Positions 1 through 10,182 of a stretch of 64,000 nucleotides of DNA are shown here, piece after piece. The notes beneath the pieces are model-generated. The model ran no database searches. It had not been told where the DNA came from and saw nothing but the letters and a program-made list of their open reading frames with translations. Origin of the DNA: Glebionis coronaria. Lineage: Eukaryota > Streptophyta > Magnoliopsida > Asterales > Asteraceae. A program made the position numbers and the translations under genes. The stretch spans positions 84,609,512-84,673,511 of the forward strand of contig CM046876.1 of NCBI GenBank assembly GCA_025667525.1. The letters are read 5' to 3'. Each line of letters opens with the position of its first letter. Positions within the stretch are counted from its first letter, which is position 1.

Positions 1-549
1 AACCCTTTATTTGATTTTGATGACAATTACATATCTAGTGAGGTGAATCCTCTCTTTGACGAAGGGATTGAAGACATTGATAGCTCTGATTCTCTTGCCA
101 CTGATGAGCATACTTTGTTAGCCATTCCTCCTTCTATCGCAGAGGTGGAGAGTTCCGACTCTACTGGAAAGGTACCGCAGGTGGAAGGTAATTCTTCTCT
201 AACTTCTCCTACTATATTGTCCCCTCATCCTACTGAATGCACGCCCAAGCGGGTGATGTATCACTTTCACTCTCCGGGAAATGAGGATGAGTGCTTTGAT
301 CCTGGAGGTGCCAATGACCATTCTATGATTAATAACCTTACGACTTTGCCAATTGGTCAGCATCCATTGTCTTTGGAGGATGACAATGTGATCCCTTTAC
401 CCACCCCACCTCCCGTGGATCAAGATTTCACATACTTCTCGTATGTTGAAAGGACCTTCCTACCATTCAAGACTTATCCTCCTGCCTCTCCTTTGTTATA
501 TTCCTCCGGGAACGAGGACAAGGTCTTTGATCCCCGGTATCACATTTGA
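1..549 (+). pseudogene. C-terminal end of a gag-protease polyprotein, element L1 (Athila-like, left-truncated)
   Basis: The frame is open from base 1 to a TGA at 547-549, so this is the 3' end of a coding region that begins left of the window; the Met at 43 is internal. The protein is acidic and rich in Asp, Glu, Ser and Pro, with two FDP motifs in NED contexts (NEDECFDPGG and NEDKVFDPRY). The same kind of tail ends the gag-protease of element F (17422 onward), which also has FDPG motifs. In both cases the coding region is followed directly by the same 3' non-coding block and never by RT. L1 is therefore probably a member of the same gag-protease-only Athila-like group. The function of the acidic tail is unknown. 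No catalytic motif lies in this portion. Confidence 0.7.
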
Positions 550-2597
550 GGCTTCCCCATGGACCATTTAATTCGGGGACGAGTCAGGCTCGTGACTCGG
601 TTAACAAAAACAAGCGCTTTTTGGGAGGCAACCCAATTATCTATCTATCTTTTTCTTTGTTTTTACCATAAATGTAGGGGGAGACCCGTTGGTGTTCGCT
701 ATTTCCTCTACTCTCTTATTCAGGGATTAGAGCTTCAAAGACACACTCTTGATGATTCTTGACGACCCGTGATTCCGTTGTTCCCATTTTCCCGGTTCTA
801 TCCTAAACTCTTTTCGATTCTCTATTTTATATTTTTCAATATTAAAATAGGAATCTCTTTAGTTGTCTCTTCCTTAGCGAGATTTAAACAAAGTGCACAA
901 TGTCCTAAGTGTAGGGGAGTTTACTCCCACATGCCTAAACATTGAGGACAATGTTTATATTAAGTGTAGGGGGACTTCTATCGAAGTTAAGTGGCTCTTT
1001 TCCTTGTATTTGTCCTCATTTTAACCGGAAAATCAATTTTTCGACATTTTTCAAAATTTTTGATCTATTTTGGCCTATTAGTTTTTCCCTTTGTATAGTT
1101 ATTTTCTTTCATTGCTAGAATAAATATTTAATAAAGTGGTTTTAATTTTCAAACGTTGTGAATCTTTTGACTCAACCCGAGTTTACTTATCTAAGTTACT
1201 CTAGCTAGTATCCTTAACATGTTTAAGTCAAGTTTTGCTAGGCTTTTATATAGGGAGCTATAAAACGCGAAAGTCTTAACTCTCACGGGTTAAGAACAAG
1301 AACTTTTCGCAAGTTCCTATAATTGATCCTAGAGAGTCGTTTATCAAGGGAACTTTAAAATGCGATTTCTAAACTTGAAAAATTCTAAGAGTTTGCAAGA
1401 TCCTATAGGCGACTCGAAAACCCAAAACTTTGATTTAATAGGCTAAGCATCCACGAGTCTCATTCCTTGAGATTTTAAACTGTGGAGAACGAGAGATGAT
1501 AGAGCCAATTATAAGTTTGGTATTCTTTCGTGAATTTATGTGAGTTAATTATAAGCCTATTCTCCCATCGCTTGCTAATAAATTTATCTGCAATAAATAA
1601 GGTTGTACGATTTGAAAAGTTACTTAGCTTCTAGCCCAAGATCGTTTAAAAGTTGCTCGGTATGGATTAGAGTTCATAGCCAAGGCATAACTTATTGAAG
1701 CGGGATGCGAAGATTGGCGAGTCCGAAAAGGCCCTAACAAGAGGGATACATTTTGTTGCTAAAGATCCAAAGTTATGTGAAGAATCATTTATCGAAAATT
1801 AATATGAAGGATCGAGACACACGACGAAAAGCAAAAACTCCCCAAAAGTCATGGAGAAGTGTATCCGAAAAGACCATAGCAAGGTATGAGGATAAATAGA
1901 TCCAAGTCATAAAAGGAGGCGGATCGTTGTATATCAAAGTCCAAAATAAAGATTGGAGAAAAATGAAAAAGTCGTGGTCCAAGTATGAATCTCTCAAAAC
2001 TTCAAGTGAATAAATTCCTATTATGAAGAGAAGGCCATTATTTCATGAACGTCTCTCAAGATTTGAAGTATGAAGTCGCTGCCAAATATCGGTCCGAGAA
2101 AGGTCTCAAATTGCGAAGCGAGTTATGCCAAGATATGAACTTTATGAGGTCCCGAGAAGCAGTTTTAAAAGATTTTATCCTTTAGCTAACTATTGATTAA
2201 ATCGTTCACTTTATTTTCGGCCTAAATAACTATCGAAATAAGTCAACAATGCATCCTCGTGATCATTTAAGACAACAATAAAATATAAGAGATACACCTA
2301 GGAATAAGGGAGTCTAAGTGAATAATTGGCCCACATGAGTTCGTGTTAGTTTGCTAACTTATAATAACAATGATCTCGTTTTTAAGCTTGGTTTGGAGAA
2401 AGTGAAAACTTGAGAATGATGATCATTCATGACATTTCCAAACCCAAGGTATGTTTTTGATTTCTTTACTTTGAATGCTTATAGTTTTCTATCTCTTTAA
2501 TAAAGGCCAAGGTGGATTGATTATGATGAAAAATGTGAACGTGCTTTGTAACTAATGCATTGCATGAGGACATTGCAATGGTCAAGTGTAGGGGATT
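550..2597 (+). other. 3' non-coding region of element L1
   Basis: No convincing ORF. The block is homologous to 53849-55786 (E), the reverse complement of 15392-17421 (F) and the reverse complement of 62051-64000 (R). It begins with a conserved stretch containing GGGAGGCAACCC at about 630. It carries four copies of a PPT-like motif AAGTGTAGGGG or close variant, at about 671, 907, 962 and 2584. The last one directly precedes the LTR start TGATAGG at 2598 and is the expected polypurine tract. An antisense 70-codon ORF at 1785-1997 recurs in F and R but is most simply explained by shared ancestry. Confidence 0.8.
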
Positions 2598-3069
2598 TGA
2601 TAGGTGTGTAAACACCTATCCTTTTTACCACTTAATTACAATAATAACCAAGCCAAAACGTGTATTTTATGTCATTTATGTCGGAATTATGCGTGGTTTG
2701 TGTTTTTGTTGTGATTTAGGACGAAATTGTGAAAAGGGGAGAAAACACGGCATTTACGGGCTTTTATCGAAGAAAAAGACGAAAGACGAAGTCAAGAAGT
2801 CAAGAGTGCAAAAAGAACGGAATTTCAAGACCAATTCTGAAGATTTATCGAAGAAAAAGTCGAAAGACGGAAGTTTACTAAAAGCCGAAGAACTCAAGTC
2901 TAATTTATTGAAGAATTACAAGAGGAGTTCAAAGAAATCCCGAGACAAAGCCATTAAAGTCAAAAGATTAAGAAGATTAACAAAGATTAAAGAAGATCAA
3001 GGACTTAATCTTGCAATTAAGAAAAGATGAAAGAGGGAGGAAGCTTCCTAAGCACTCTTTAATCTCTCC

Positions 3070-3077
3070 TATATATA
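3070..3077 (+). promoter_or_regulatory. Putative TATA box, L1 3' LTR
   Basis: TATATATA lies about 470 bases into the LTR and upstream of the motif array, the position expected for the U3/R boundary. The same sequence is at 58020-58027 in the solo LTR. This is a motif match only. Confidence 0.5.
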
Positions 3078-3513
3078 GATTAGACTAGATTCATTTTCAT
3101 TTTGTTGGATAGCTTGACAAACTATTTCTTCCATTTTACTTTCCTGCACATTTAATTTCATGTCCATTTAAATACCTTGTCTTGCACCTTAAATACATTT
3201 AATTTTAAGTAAGTGTTCTTTTAATTCTTGTCAATCTTTATTTTTATTGTTTATCTCTCATTCTACCTTTCTTTAATCTTTATGCTTTATTGTTTATGTT
3301 CATGTTCTTGATTTTTATTGATTTATTTAAGTGGGTTTTGATTATTGTGGTTAGTTTTGTTAGTTTGATTGTTTTGGATTGTTTGTTTATGATTAATACA
3401 TGTTTATTGATTAGTTTGATTTAATCTTGTGGTTGATTTTGTTTAGTTTTTATTAGATTCGTGTATATCTTGGTATCCCTTGTTCTTCGCTTGTCTGTTA
3501 CTGTGTATTCCCA

Positions 3514-4085
3514 GGAAAAGTTCCGGATCAAGCAAAACATTCTGAGTGAAGGGTTTGTGTTGATTGTTCCGAATAAAAGGTGTTCATCCGGAATATTAAA
3601 CATTCCGGATCAGAAGAGTTCATTCGGAATAATTTATTATTCCGGATCAAATCATTCATCCGGAATATTAGACATTCCGGATCAGCCATTTATTCCGGAT
3701 CAAGCAAACATTCCGGATCAACAGGATATTCCGGATCAACCTCTCATTCCGAATCAAATAATATTCCGGATTAGCAAGTTCATCCGGAATAACTTATTAT
3801 TCCGTATCAAGGAGTTTATTCGGAATATTAAGACATTCCGGATCAAGGGTTTTATTCGGAATAACATTCCGGATCAAGAGATATTCCGGATCAAGAGCAA
3901 CATTCCGGATCAAGACAAGTATTCCGAATCAAGAAGTTTATTCCGGATAGGTGACATATTCCGAGTAAGCATGTTATTCCGAATCAAAGTTTTGGTGAAT
4001 ATTCCGAGTGAAGAAAAACATTCCGAACGAAGGTGACATTCCGGATGAATGTTTATTCCGAATGAGGGTATTATTCCGGATGAGC
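3514..4085 (+). repeat. Degenerate ATTCCGGATCAA motif array in A-type LTR
   Basis: More than twenty occurrences of TTCCGGAT, TTCCGAAT, TTCGGAAT or CCGGAAT are spaced irregularly by about 12-25 bases. The core is palindromic (ATTCCGGAAT) and appears in both orientations. Long translated frames across it (for example 3461-4036) are an artefact of the repeat. The equivalent array in the solo LTR is at about 58463-59050 and has one more unit, which shows unit gain or loss. Confidence 0.85.
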
Positions 4086-4508
4086 TGTTTTCAGGTTCTT
4101 TCTAGTTTCTGTTTTTAATTTTCTATTTTTAATTTTGAAGCTTTATTTTTCCCGCCTTTTTACTTTGTCACACTTTAAGTTTATTTGCCTTAGATTTATT
4201 TTAGCCTTGCCTTAGTTTTTAGTTTTAGTTGCGTTTTAAGTTTGCCTTAGATAGTTTTAAGTTTGTGTTATTTACATTAATTGCCCTTTAATTTTAGTCA
4301 CGCTTTTAAATACTTGTCATTTACTTTAAATTAGAATTAGATTTAAATTACCGTCATTTTCATTTACGTCTTTGCACTTTTATTTTAAAAACAACCAAAA
4401 ACATTTGTTTCACCAAAAACAATAGAGTCGTACTTTGAACCGGAAATCAATTCGTTAAGATACAGAGAAACGAACAATTGAACCTAGCAAAATCTCTTCA
4501 TTAATCAT

Positions 4509-5225
4509 TACCAAGATTGGTTGTGGTGGGTACCTCACTGACGACATCAGTTACGTAGTGAGAGAGATTAGCAACGAGAGCAGCTTGGGTAGAGTGAATG
4601 TCATCACAATCCGAATCATATGCGTCAAGATCATCTGTTTGATAAGCTGCATTAGAAGTGGAAACGACTGTAATGCCTTCAGTATCTGCTGCCCCTGGGT
4701 CTGCAAGAAATGCTAACTCCTCTGAATCCAAAATCTTTCCCTTAGACTGAGCATCGACCAAATACATCTTCTCACGGAACCACGCTTAATCCCTTCTCCT
4801 TTTCGGCTGAGTGCATTGCCTAGCCATATGACCTTGTCCTCGGCAATTGTAGCAAGTCACAACCTTTTGAGGACCAATGGGACTTTCATTTCCATTAGCT
4901 TGTGAATTCACAGCTTGAGCATTCACCGTCTTTGTAGGAGGTCCATATGTATTTTGCCTTCCCTGAATCAGTTGCACTGTTACTTGACCATCTTGAACAG
5001 TAGCTTGTTGTCGAGGATTTGAAGAGGTGCGGAGCTGATTGTTTGTTGGTGGAAATCCTCTAGTTGCAACAAGTTTTGACAAGTAGGCAGTGAGATGGTT
5101 TAGAACATCAGCTGGCGTATCATTTGAAGTAAAGACCGGTGCTTGGATTGGTGGAAGTTCATTAGAGTAGAAAGCTTGTGCTAGTTGTGCTTCTATTAGA
5201 AAATATCCTTGTTGAGAAGTATAGC
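4509..5225 (-). pseudogene. Ty1/copia gag fragment of host element C, copy 1
   Basis: The minus-strand protein contains the CCHC zinc knuckle CYNCRGQGHMARQC followed by a basic QPKRRRD, then an acidic stretch (DDLDAYDSDCDD). This is typical of the C-terminal half of copia gag, where the knuckle binds RNA. An in-frame TAA follows QPKRRRD at about 4786, where copy 2 (59463-60179) has a Glu codon, so copy 1 is broken. The piece ends at 4509 next to ATCAT and an L1 LTR, and at 5225 next to the LTR fragment of R type. Its natural continuation is at 8224 downward to 5895, separated here by the rearrangement at about 5894. Confidence 0.85.
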
Positions 5226-5894
5226 TGATACAAGGCTTTTGGCCAGGTAAAAAGATTCGTTTAAGTATGTCTAATCGAATTGATCTGGTTTAACTATGCG
5301 ACTCAGTCGTTCTTTGGTGAAACAAATAGTTGTGTCGTTGTAGTAATTAAAAAGTGCAAAAATATTAAAGTAAAGGGCAATTAATTTAAATCTAATTTTA
5401 TTTTAAAAATAAATGGCGAGTATTTAAAAACGTGTCGAGAATTAAAAGGCACTAAAGTAAATGACGCAAACTTAAATCTATCTTAGGCAAACTTAAAACG
5501 CAACTAAAACTTAAAACTAAGGCAAGGCTAAAATAAATCTAAGGCAAAATGAACTTAAAGTGCGACTAAGAAAAAAGGCGGGAAAAATAAAGCTTGAAAT
5601 TAAAAATCAAAGACAAAAACTAAGAAGAACCTGAAAACAGCTCATTCGGAATAATCCTTCGTCCGGAACAATCACTCATCCGGAATGTCACCTTCGTTCG
5701 GAATGATTCTTCTTCGATCGGAATATTACCAAAATCCTTGATCCGGAACAAATTCTCTATTCGGAATATGTCACTTATCCGAAATAAATCCTTCGTTCGG
5801 AACTATTGCTGATTCGGAACTTTCTTGGTTCGGAACTTATGCTTCGGAACTTCCTTGGTTCGGAACTTTGGTTCGGAACTTCCTTGGTTCAGAA
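5226..5894 (-). repeat. Truncated R-type LTR fragment
   Basis: It begins TGATACAAGGC (the reverse complement of an LTR 3' end) after GTATAGC, exactly as at 60180, and matches 60180-60848 closely. It stops inside the TTCGGAAC motif array at about 5894, where the sequence switches without any target duplication to copia linker sequence. GTCGTTGTAGTA at 5334-5345 matches the first 12 bases of tRNA-Asp. The abrupt end marks a rearrangement breakpoint. Confidence 0.85.
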
Positions 5895-8224
5895 CCATGA
5901 CGACTAGAAAACATACATTCATTGCAATTCCAACATTTCAAATTAGAATTCACAGTAGGCTTAGAACGCTGCACAACCGCAGAGCCTTTAGGTTTAGCTA
6001 CATGATTCTTTTTATTCAAAACAGAAATAACATTCCTAGGATGGGCTTCTACTTTCTTCTTCATTGGACTACTAGATGGAGGCAAGATCCTATCATTCTT
6101 CTTGTTTCTTTTAAGCTTAGATCTTTGAGCCTTAGTAGTGGTGCTTACTCTTGTAAAAGGCAACACGGGAATATTAGAAGCTAGTTTTGATTTCGCCTTA
6201 TCTTTAGTGACCAAAGTTTGAGATGGTTTAGTCCTAGGGCCCTTATTAAATGGCGTGACGGAAATAAGGTTCCTTTTGATTGCACTAGAGGACGATGCTG
6301 AGACAGTGGCTGCGTTATCCACAACATTCTTACCTTTTAGAGTACGAAGTGTTTCCTTTAACTCAGCCAAGACCAGATTCTTATCACAAATTTGTTCCCT
6401 CAAATCAGATATTTCCACCGACTTTTGATTCAATTGTGCAATCAATGATTGATTATGTGCAGTGGTATTAACACATGCGGGCGTTACTGAATCGAAGAGT
6501 CGTGTATTTTTCTGTTTTAAGTTATCAACTTTGGACAAAATCTTGGAAACTCGATTATATAGATCAAGTTTAAAATTCTCAGCGGCCTCAAGTACGTTCA
6601 CAGAGTTAAGCTCCTTAGATTTCTCTATGTCTATCGGCAAAGATTTAGCAACTTTGTCACTTGGCTGACGCTGTTTTGATTGTAAATTCAATCAAAAATT
6701 CTTTTCAAAGTTTGCATCATCGATATTAACACCTTCGAATGACGTTTCAAAGATTTCTTGAATAAATTGTTGCTTGCATTCAAGCGAAATACAATGTGTT
6801 TGAATCTCATCAAAACGTTTTGAAAGCAAAGAATATGAATCTTGAAGCTTTAAAAATTCAGCGTCAGATTCGTGACAAGTACTATCTACCACATGATCCA
6901 CAGATTCAATATTATGCACAACTTAACCATTATCAACACTTTTATTCACACAGACGGAAACTATATCATGAGACATCACTTGTTTCAGAAGTTGATCATT
7001 TTGGCGTGAAACCCGTTCTATTTCAAGTAAACTGTTTTCATAAGCATCATCCAATTCATTGAAAACACGTTTAACTTCTTCTATTTCCAAATGCAAATCT
7101 TGATCAAGATTACTAAGACAAGCTTTAACATTCTTTACAAACGGAACAATTTCGTCTCAGAACGCAGCTCTAGTGTGCTCAAAGTTCCATTCACCTTTCG
7201 TTATGGCCGTGGCCGTCGTACGTTCCAAAATGACCTTGTCAAAATCGGCTAAGTGTTGGTGAACCGCATTTAAGTTAACGGACGCCTTACTTACCGGTGG
7301 AAGTAACTTCGTTAAATCCGTTTTGACGACTGTAGGAGACGTACTAGGAGGGTTTTCATTTGACAAACTTGGGGGCACAAGAACTGTTAGTTCAGCTAAT
7401 TCCTTTTGTAAGCGAATTCGTGTCTTTTTGGAAAGTTGATCTTTATTATGCTTATCATAATCAATCGTATGGAATTTTGAAAGCATTTTAGAATGAGTTT
7501 CTTCTGCAAGTGACTGTGTCTCCTCAGTACTACAAACAAAAGGTGCTTCTTTCGATTTGCCAATTATGGTCATATCATAAAGACCGGGAATATGTTCCCG
7601 AGCTTGTTTTGCATAACTGGGATTAGGTGGTAAATCTTGAAGACGCTTAAGTTCGAGTTCTTTAAATGGTTTAGTTAAAAGATGAACCTTTTCTGTGGAA
7701 GCGTATTGTTTTAAAAGCTGTTGTTCTTTGAATTTAAGAAGTTTGGTAGCATTAATTTCGATTCAAACTTTTTAGACTCGAGAGTTTCGAAATCCATTTT
7801 AAGTTTCTGAAAATCATTGACAACCGACTTTTTTGCTTTTAATTCATTGGAAAGATTAGCTTTTAATGATTCTATTTCTTCAAGTGTTCAATCTTTTCAA
7901 AACGAAATTGGTCAAATTCAGAACATGTTATTTTCTCTGCTTGAGGGACCATTTCAAAAGTTTTGACCTTTTCTTTATGCAACGCAAGCTCAACGGTTAG
8001 GGTGGAATTCGTATCTACGGATTGTCTGAGAGCCATATGCATTTGATCAATAATATGTTTAGGCACCATGACCAAATCATGTTGAGCATAAGATTCCATA
8101 CCCGTCGTAGCATTTGGTTGAGGTTCACTCAAATGTGTAGGATTGGGTACCACATCATCTGAGTTACTAGTTCCCGAATGCTGTTCGAGGTTGTCATTTT
8201 CATGCCCAACTTGATGTGGGTTAT
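5895..8224 (-). pseudogene. Ty1/copia gag-pol linker region of host element C
   Basis: Read on the minus strand this continues the gag of C after its knuckle. It has a Ser/Asn/Pro-rich stretch, then long heptad-rich segments (8246-7872, 7573-7157, 6919-6692, 6691-5895), then a basic Lys/Ser-rich part ending in CWNCNECMF, a Cys-containing motif that sits upstream of protease in such elements. The order and composition match the intact equivalent in element B (about 22250-24300). Several frameshifts and stops break it, so it is not translated as one protein. Protease, RT and integrase are missing because the segment is cut at 5895. At 8224 it is interrupted by E, with GTTAT duplicated. Confidence 0.75.
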
Positions 8225-8685
8225 TGATAGGTGTGAAAACACCCATCCTTTTACCACTTATTTCTGGCTAAAACGAGACCAAAACACGTATTTAATATCA
8301 TTTGTTTGGAATTATGCGTGGTTTTTGTGTTTATTGTGTTTTCAGAGTCAACCGGATGAATATTGAAGAAAACATGGGGTTGCACGGGTTTTATCGAAGA
8401 AAAAGACTCAAGACGAAGTCTATTGTCCAAGAGATGCAAAAGATTTGAAGTCATTGTGCCTATTTGAAGATTTATCGAAGAATAGGGCCAAATATGGAAG
8501 ATTCATATATGTCGAAGAACTCGAGTCTATTAAACAAATGATTAGAGGACGAGTTGGAATCATTCACCGACACTTCTCAAAATCCAAAGTCGGAAACGTT
8601 TAATTAAAGAACGTAAAGACTAAAGAAGAAAGAAGAAGAGAAGCCCATGAACAAAGCCCATTCACAAGCCCACAAAGCAAACACC

Positions 8686-8693
8686 TATAAATA
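8686..8693 (+). promoter_or_regulatory. Putative TATA box, E 5' LTR
   Basis: TATAAATA, 461 bases into the LTR, followed by a long T/C-rich stretch with CTCTAG and TTTAGAGAGAGAAAG. The copy in the 3' LTR is at 56249-56256. Transcription would start about 30 bases downstream; this is inference from motif and position. Confidence 0.6.
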
Positions 8694-9283
8694 GGCATAC
8701 ACTTCACAACTTAGCTAGTTAGTTAGTTTTTCAATTTTTCATTTTTTTCTCTAGTTTTAGAGAGAGAAAGTTCTTAACTTTCTCTCACTAAGATTTTTCT
8801 TTTCTCCATTTTTACCTTTCAAGTTTTAAGCTTTTTGTATTTTGGATTTCTCTAATCTAATTCAAGTTATGCTTTTTGTTCCTTAATCTATTTCTACCTT
8901 TCTTTATTTACTTTGATCTTAATCCGAAAAGTTCATGTTTGATCCGAATGGTTCTCAATTCGTGTTGATTTTGGTGTTTCATGATTAAGAGGTTGATCTT
9001 TATATTCCTACATAAGCTCTCCTACGTTTATGCTATAAGCTTTTGATGCTTATTAGCTTCTTTGTATTTTCGGCTTATTCATTTTTAAGCTTTGTTTTAA
9101 AAAGTTTTCTTATTTTATGTTCGGTTCATTTTGTCTCGGATATTAGTGTTTGTAAAAGTTAACGAATTTGTGATTATTTACTTTTTTAGAAGTTTGAAAA
9201 TGCTATTTGATTACTGCTTATTGGATTAAGCTTATTTTCTCTCTTGGACGCCTTATCCATCTCAGTAGGTTTTACTTGGTACA

Positions 9284-9652
9284 ATCACCTGGCTACGATC
9301 GCTTTGAGTGCGATCTGTTCTTCTTTCCCTGGTACGATCCATGCCCACGATCACTTGTTGCGATCTGGGGTGCGATCAGTTGTTATGATCCTTGCTTCGA
9401 TCGCATTGAGTGCGATCAGTTGTTACGATCCGGAACCACGATCGCGTTGCGATCTGTTAGTACGATCGTCCCCTCCCATCGTACTGGAGAGTACGATCCA
9501 TCTCCTTGGTTATTATCGCATTGAGTGCGATCTGATTACTTCTTGCGATCGCATCGAGTGTGATCTGGTGAGTACGATCCATCGTGTTATTTTGGGTACG
9601 ATCGCGTTGCGATCTGGACTATTGTTTGAGTACGATCGCATTACGATCGGAC
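9284..9652 (+). repeat. TACGATCGC / TGCGATCTG motif array in E LTR
   Basis: About 20 copies of a GATC-centred motif (TACGATC, TGCGATC, CGATCGC) occur, many as inverted pairs such as ACGATCGCGTTGCGATC that could fold into short hairpins. Spacing is irregular, about 10-30 bases. The matching array in the 3' LTR is at about 56840-57212 and several of the LTR differences fall in it. Frames open across it (9244-9693) are not regarded as genes. Confidence 0.85.
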
Positions 9653-9975
9653 TCAGGTCTGTGTTTTGTTTTTGGCTTAATTTTCAAATCTAGTTTTTCC
9701 CGCTCTTTTACTTAGTTTATTTCAAACTTGTTTTTAAGTTTTTGAATTGTCAAGTTTTAATTTCCATGGTTGCACGCTCTTAATTGTAGTTTAATTTTAA
9801 GACTTCTATTATTCTCAACGACAATTTTAATTACTTGCATTTAGTTTAAAAAATTTAGATAACCAAAACTAACCCCTTTTTAGTAACCAAGAACAACTAT
9901 TCCACTTTGAACCGTGATCAATTCGAGAAGATTCCGAGACATAATCTGAACCCCATCCAAAACGCTTGTATCAAG

Positions 9976-9990
9976 TGGCGCCGCTGCCGG
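9976..9990 (+). promoter_or_regulatory. Primer-binding site of E (tRNA-Asp)
   Basis: TGGCGCCGCTGCCGG lies two bases after the LTR. It is complementary to the 3' end, CCA included, of the tRNA-Asp sequence found at 45758-45832 in this same window. Athila elements are known to use tRNA-Asp. Confidence 0.9.
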
Positions 9991-10182
9991 CTCTTCTCGT
10001 TAAGATTAAAAGTTTTTTTTGAGAACTTGGATTTTGGGATTCGTTCACCGTGAACGTTACTTTTTCATAAAAATTTTCAAAAACCCTAAAAAATATAAAA
10101 TTTTCAAAAATCCTAAAAAGTAAAAAACCTTAAAAAACCAAAAATATTTCTTGTTTGCTTTGATTAGTTCTTTTGCAGGTGC
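9991..10182 (+). other. 5' leader of E between primer site and gag
   Basis: A/T-rich stretch with repeated AAACCCTAAAAA and AAAAATCC-like runs; no ORF. A packaging signal would be expected hereabouts but none can be recognised. Confidence 0.5.

Larger units (their letters stand above)
2598..4503 (+). repeat. 3' LTR of element L1 (A-type LTR)
   Basis: The LTR starts TGATAGGTGTG just after the PPT-like GTGTAGGGGATT and ends CTTCATTA, followed by ATCAT (4504-4508) and copia gag sequence. It is a close copy, about 2 percent different by eye, of solo LTR 57547-59457, which is flanked by ATCAT on both sides, so the same insertion site is involved. TATATATA at 3070-3077 is a plausible TATA box. An array of ATTCCGGATCAA-type motifs fills about 3514-4085. 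Relative to the solo LTR it lacks one 18-base motif unit and has a short extra T-rich segment near 4117. The last two bases are TA rather than the usual CA. Confidence 0.85.
8225..9973 (+). repeat. 5' LTR of element E
   Basis: TGATAGG...TGTATCA, paired with 55787-57535. U3 holds two TTTATCGAAGAA motifs (8390 and 8471) that recur in the other Athila-like LTRs here. TATAAATA is at 8686-8693. The array of GATC-containing motifs is at about 9284-9652, downstream of the TATA box. The LTR end is followed by AG and the primer-binding site. Confidence 0.93.

Noticed and set aside
1785..1997. Antisense ORF of about 70 codons (YLDHDFFIFLQSLFW), also at 15944-16204 and 62650-62865
   Set aside because: Recurs because the 3' non-coding blocks share ancestry; E has lost it, and nothing suggests expression.
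2560..3030. Lys-rich 156-codon ORF running from the PPT through U3 of the A-type LTR
   Set aside because: It crosses the LTR boundary and lies upstream of the TATA box, so it would not be in element RNA as an ORF; A-rich composition explains the Lys content. Parts recur in F and R through LTR homology.
3461..4036. 191-codon ORF rich in IPDQ and FIRN repeats
   Set aside because: It is the translation of the ATTCCGGATCAA array; frames stay open because the units lack stops.
9244..9693. 149-codon ORF across the E array
   Set aside because: Lies in the LTR leader over a repeat array and differs in the other LTR; not supported as a gene.
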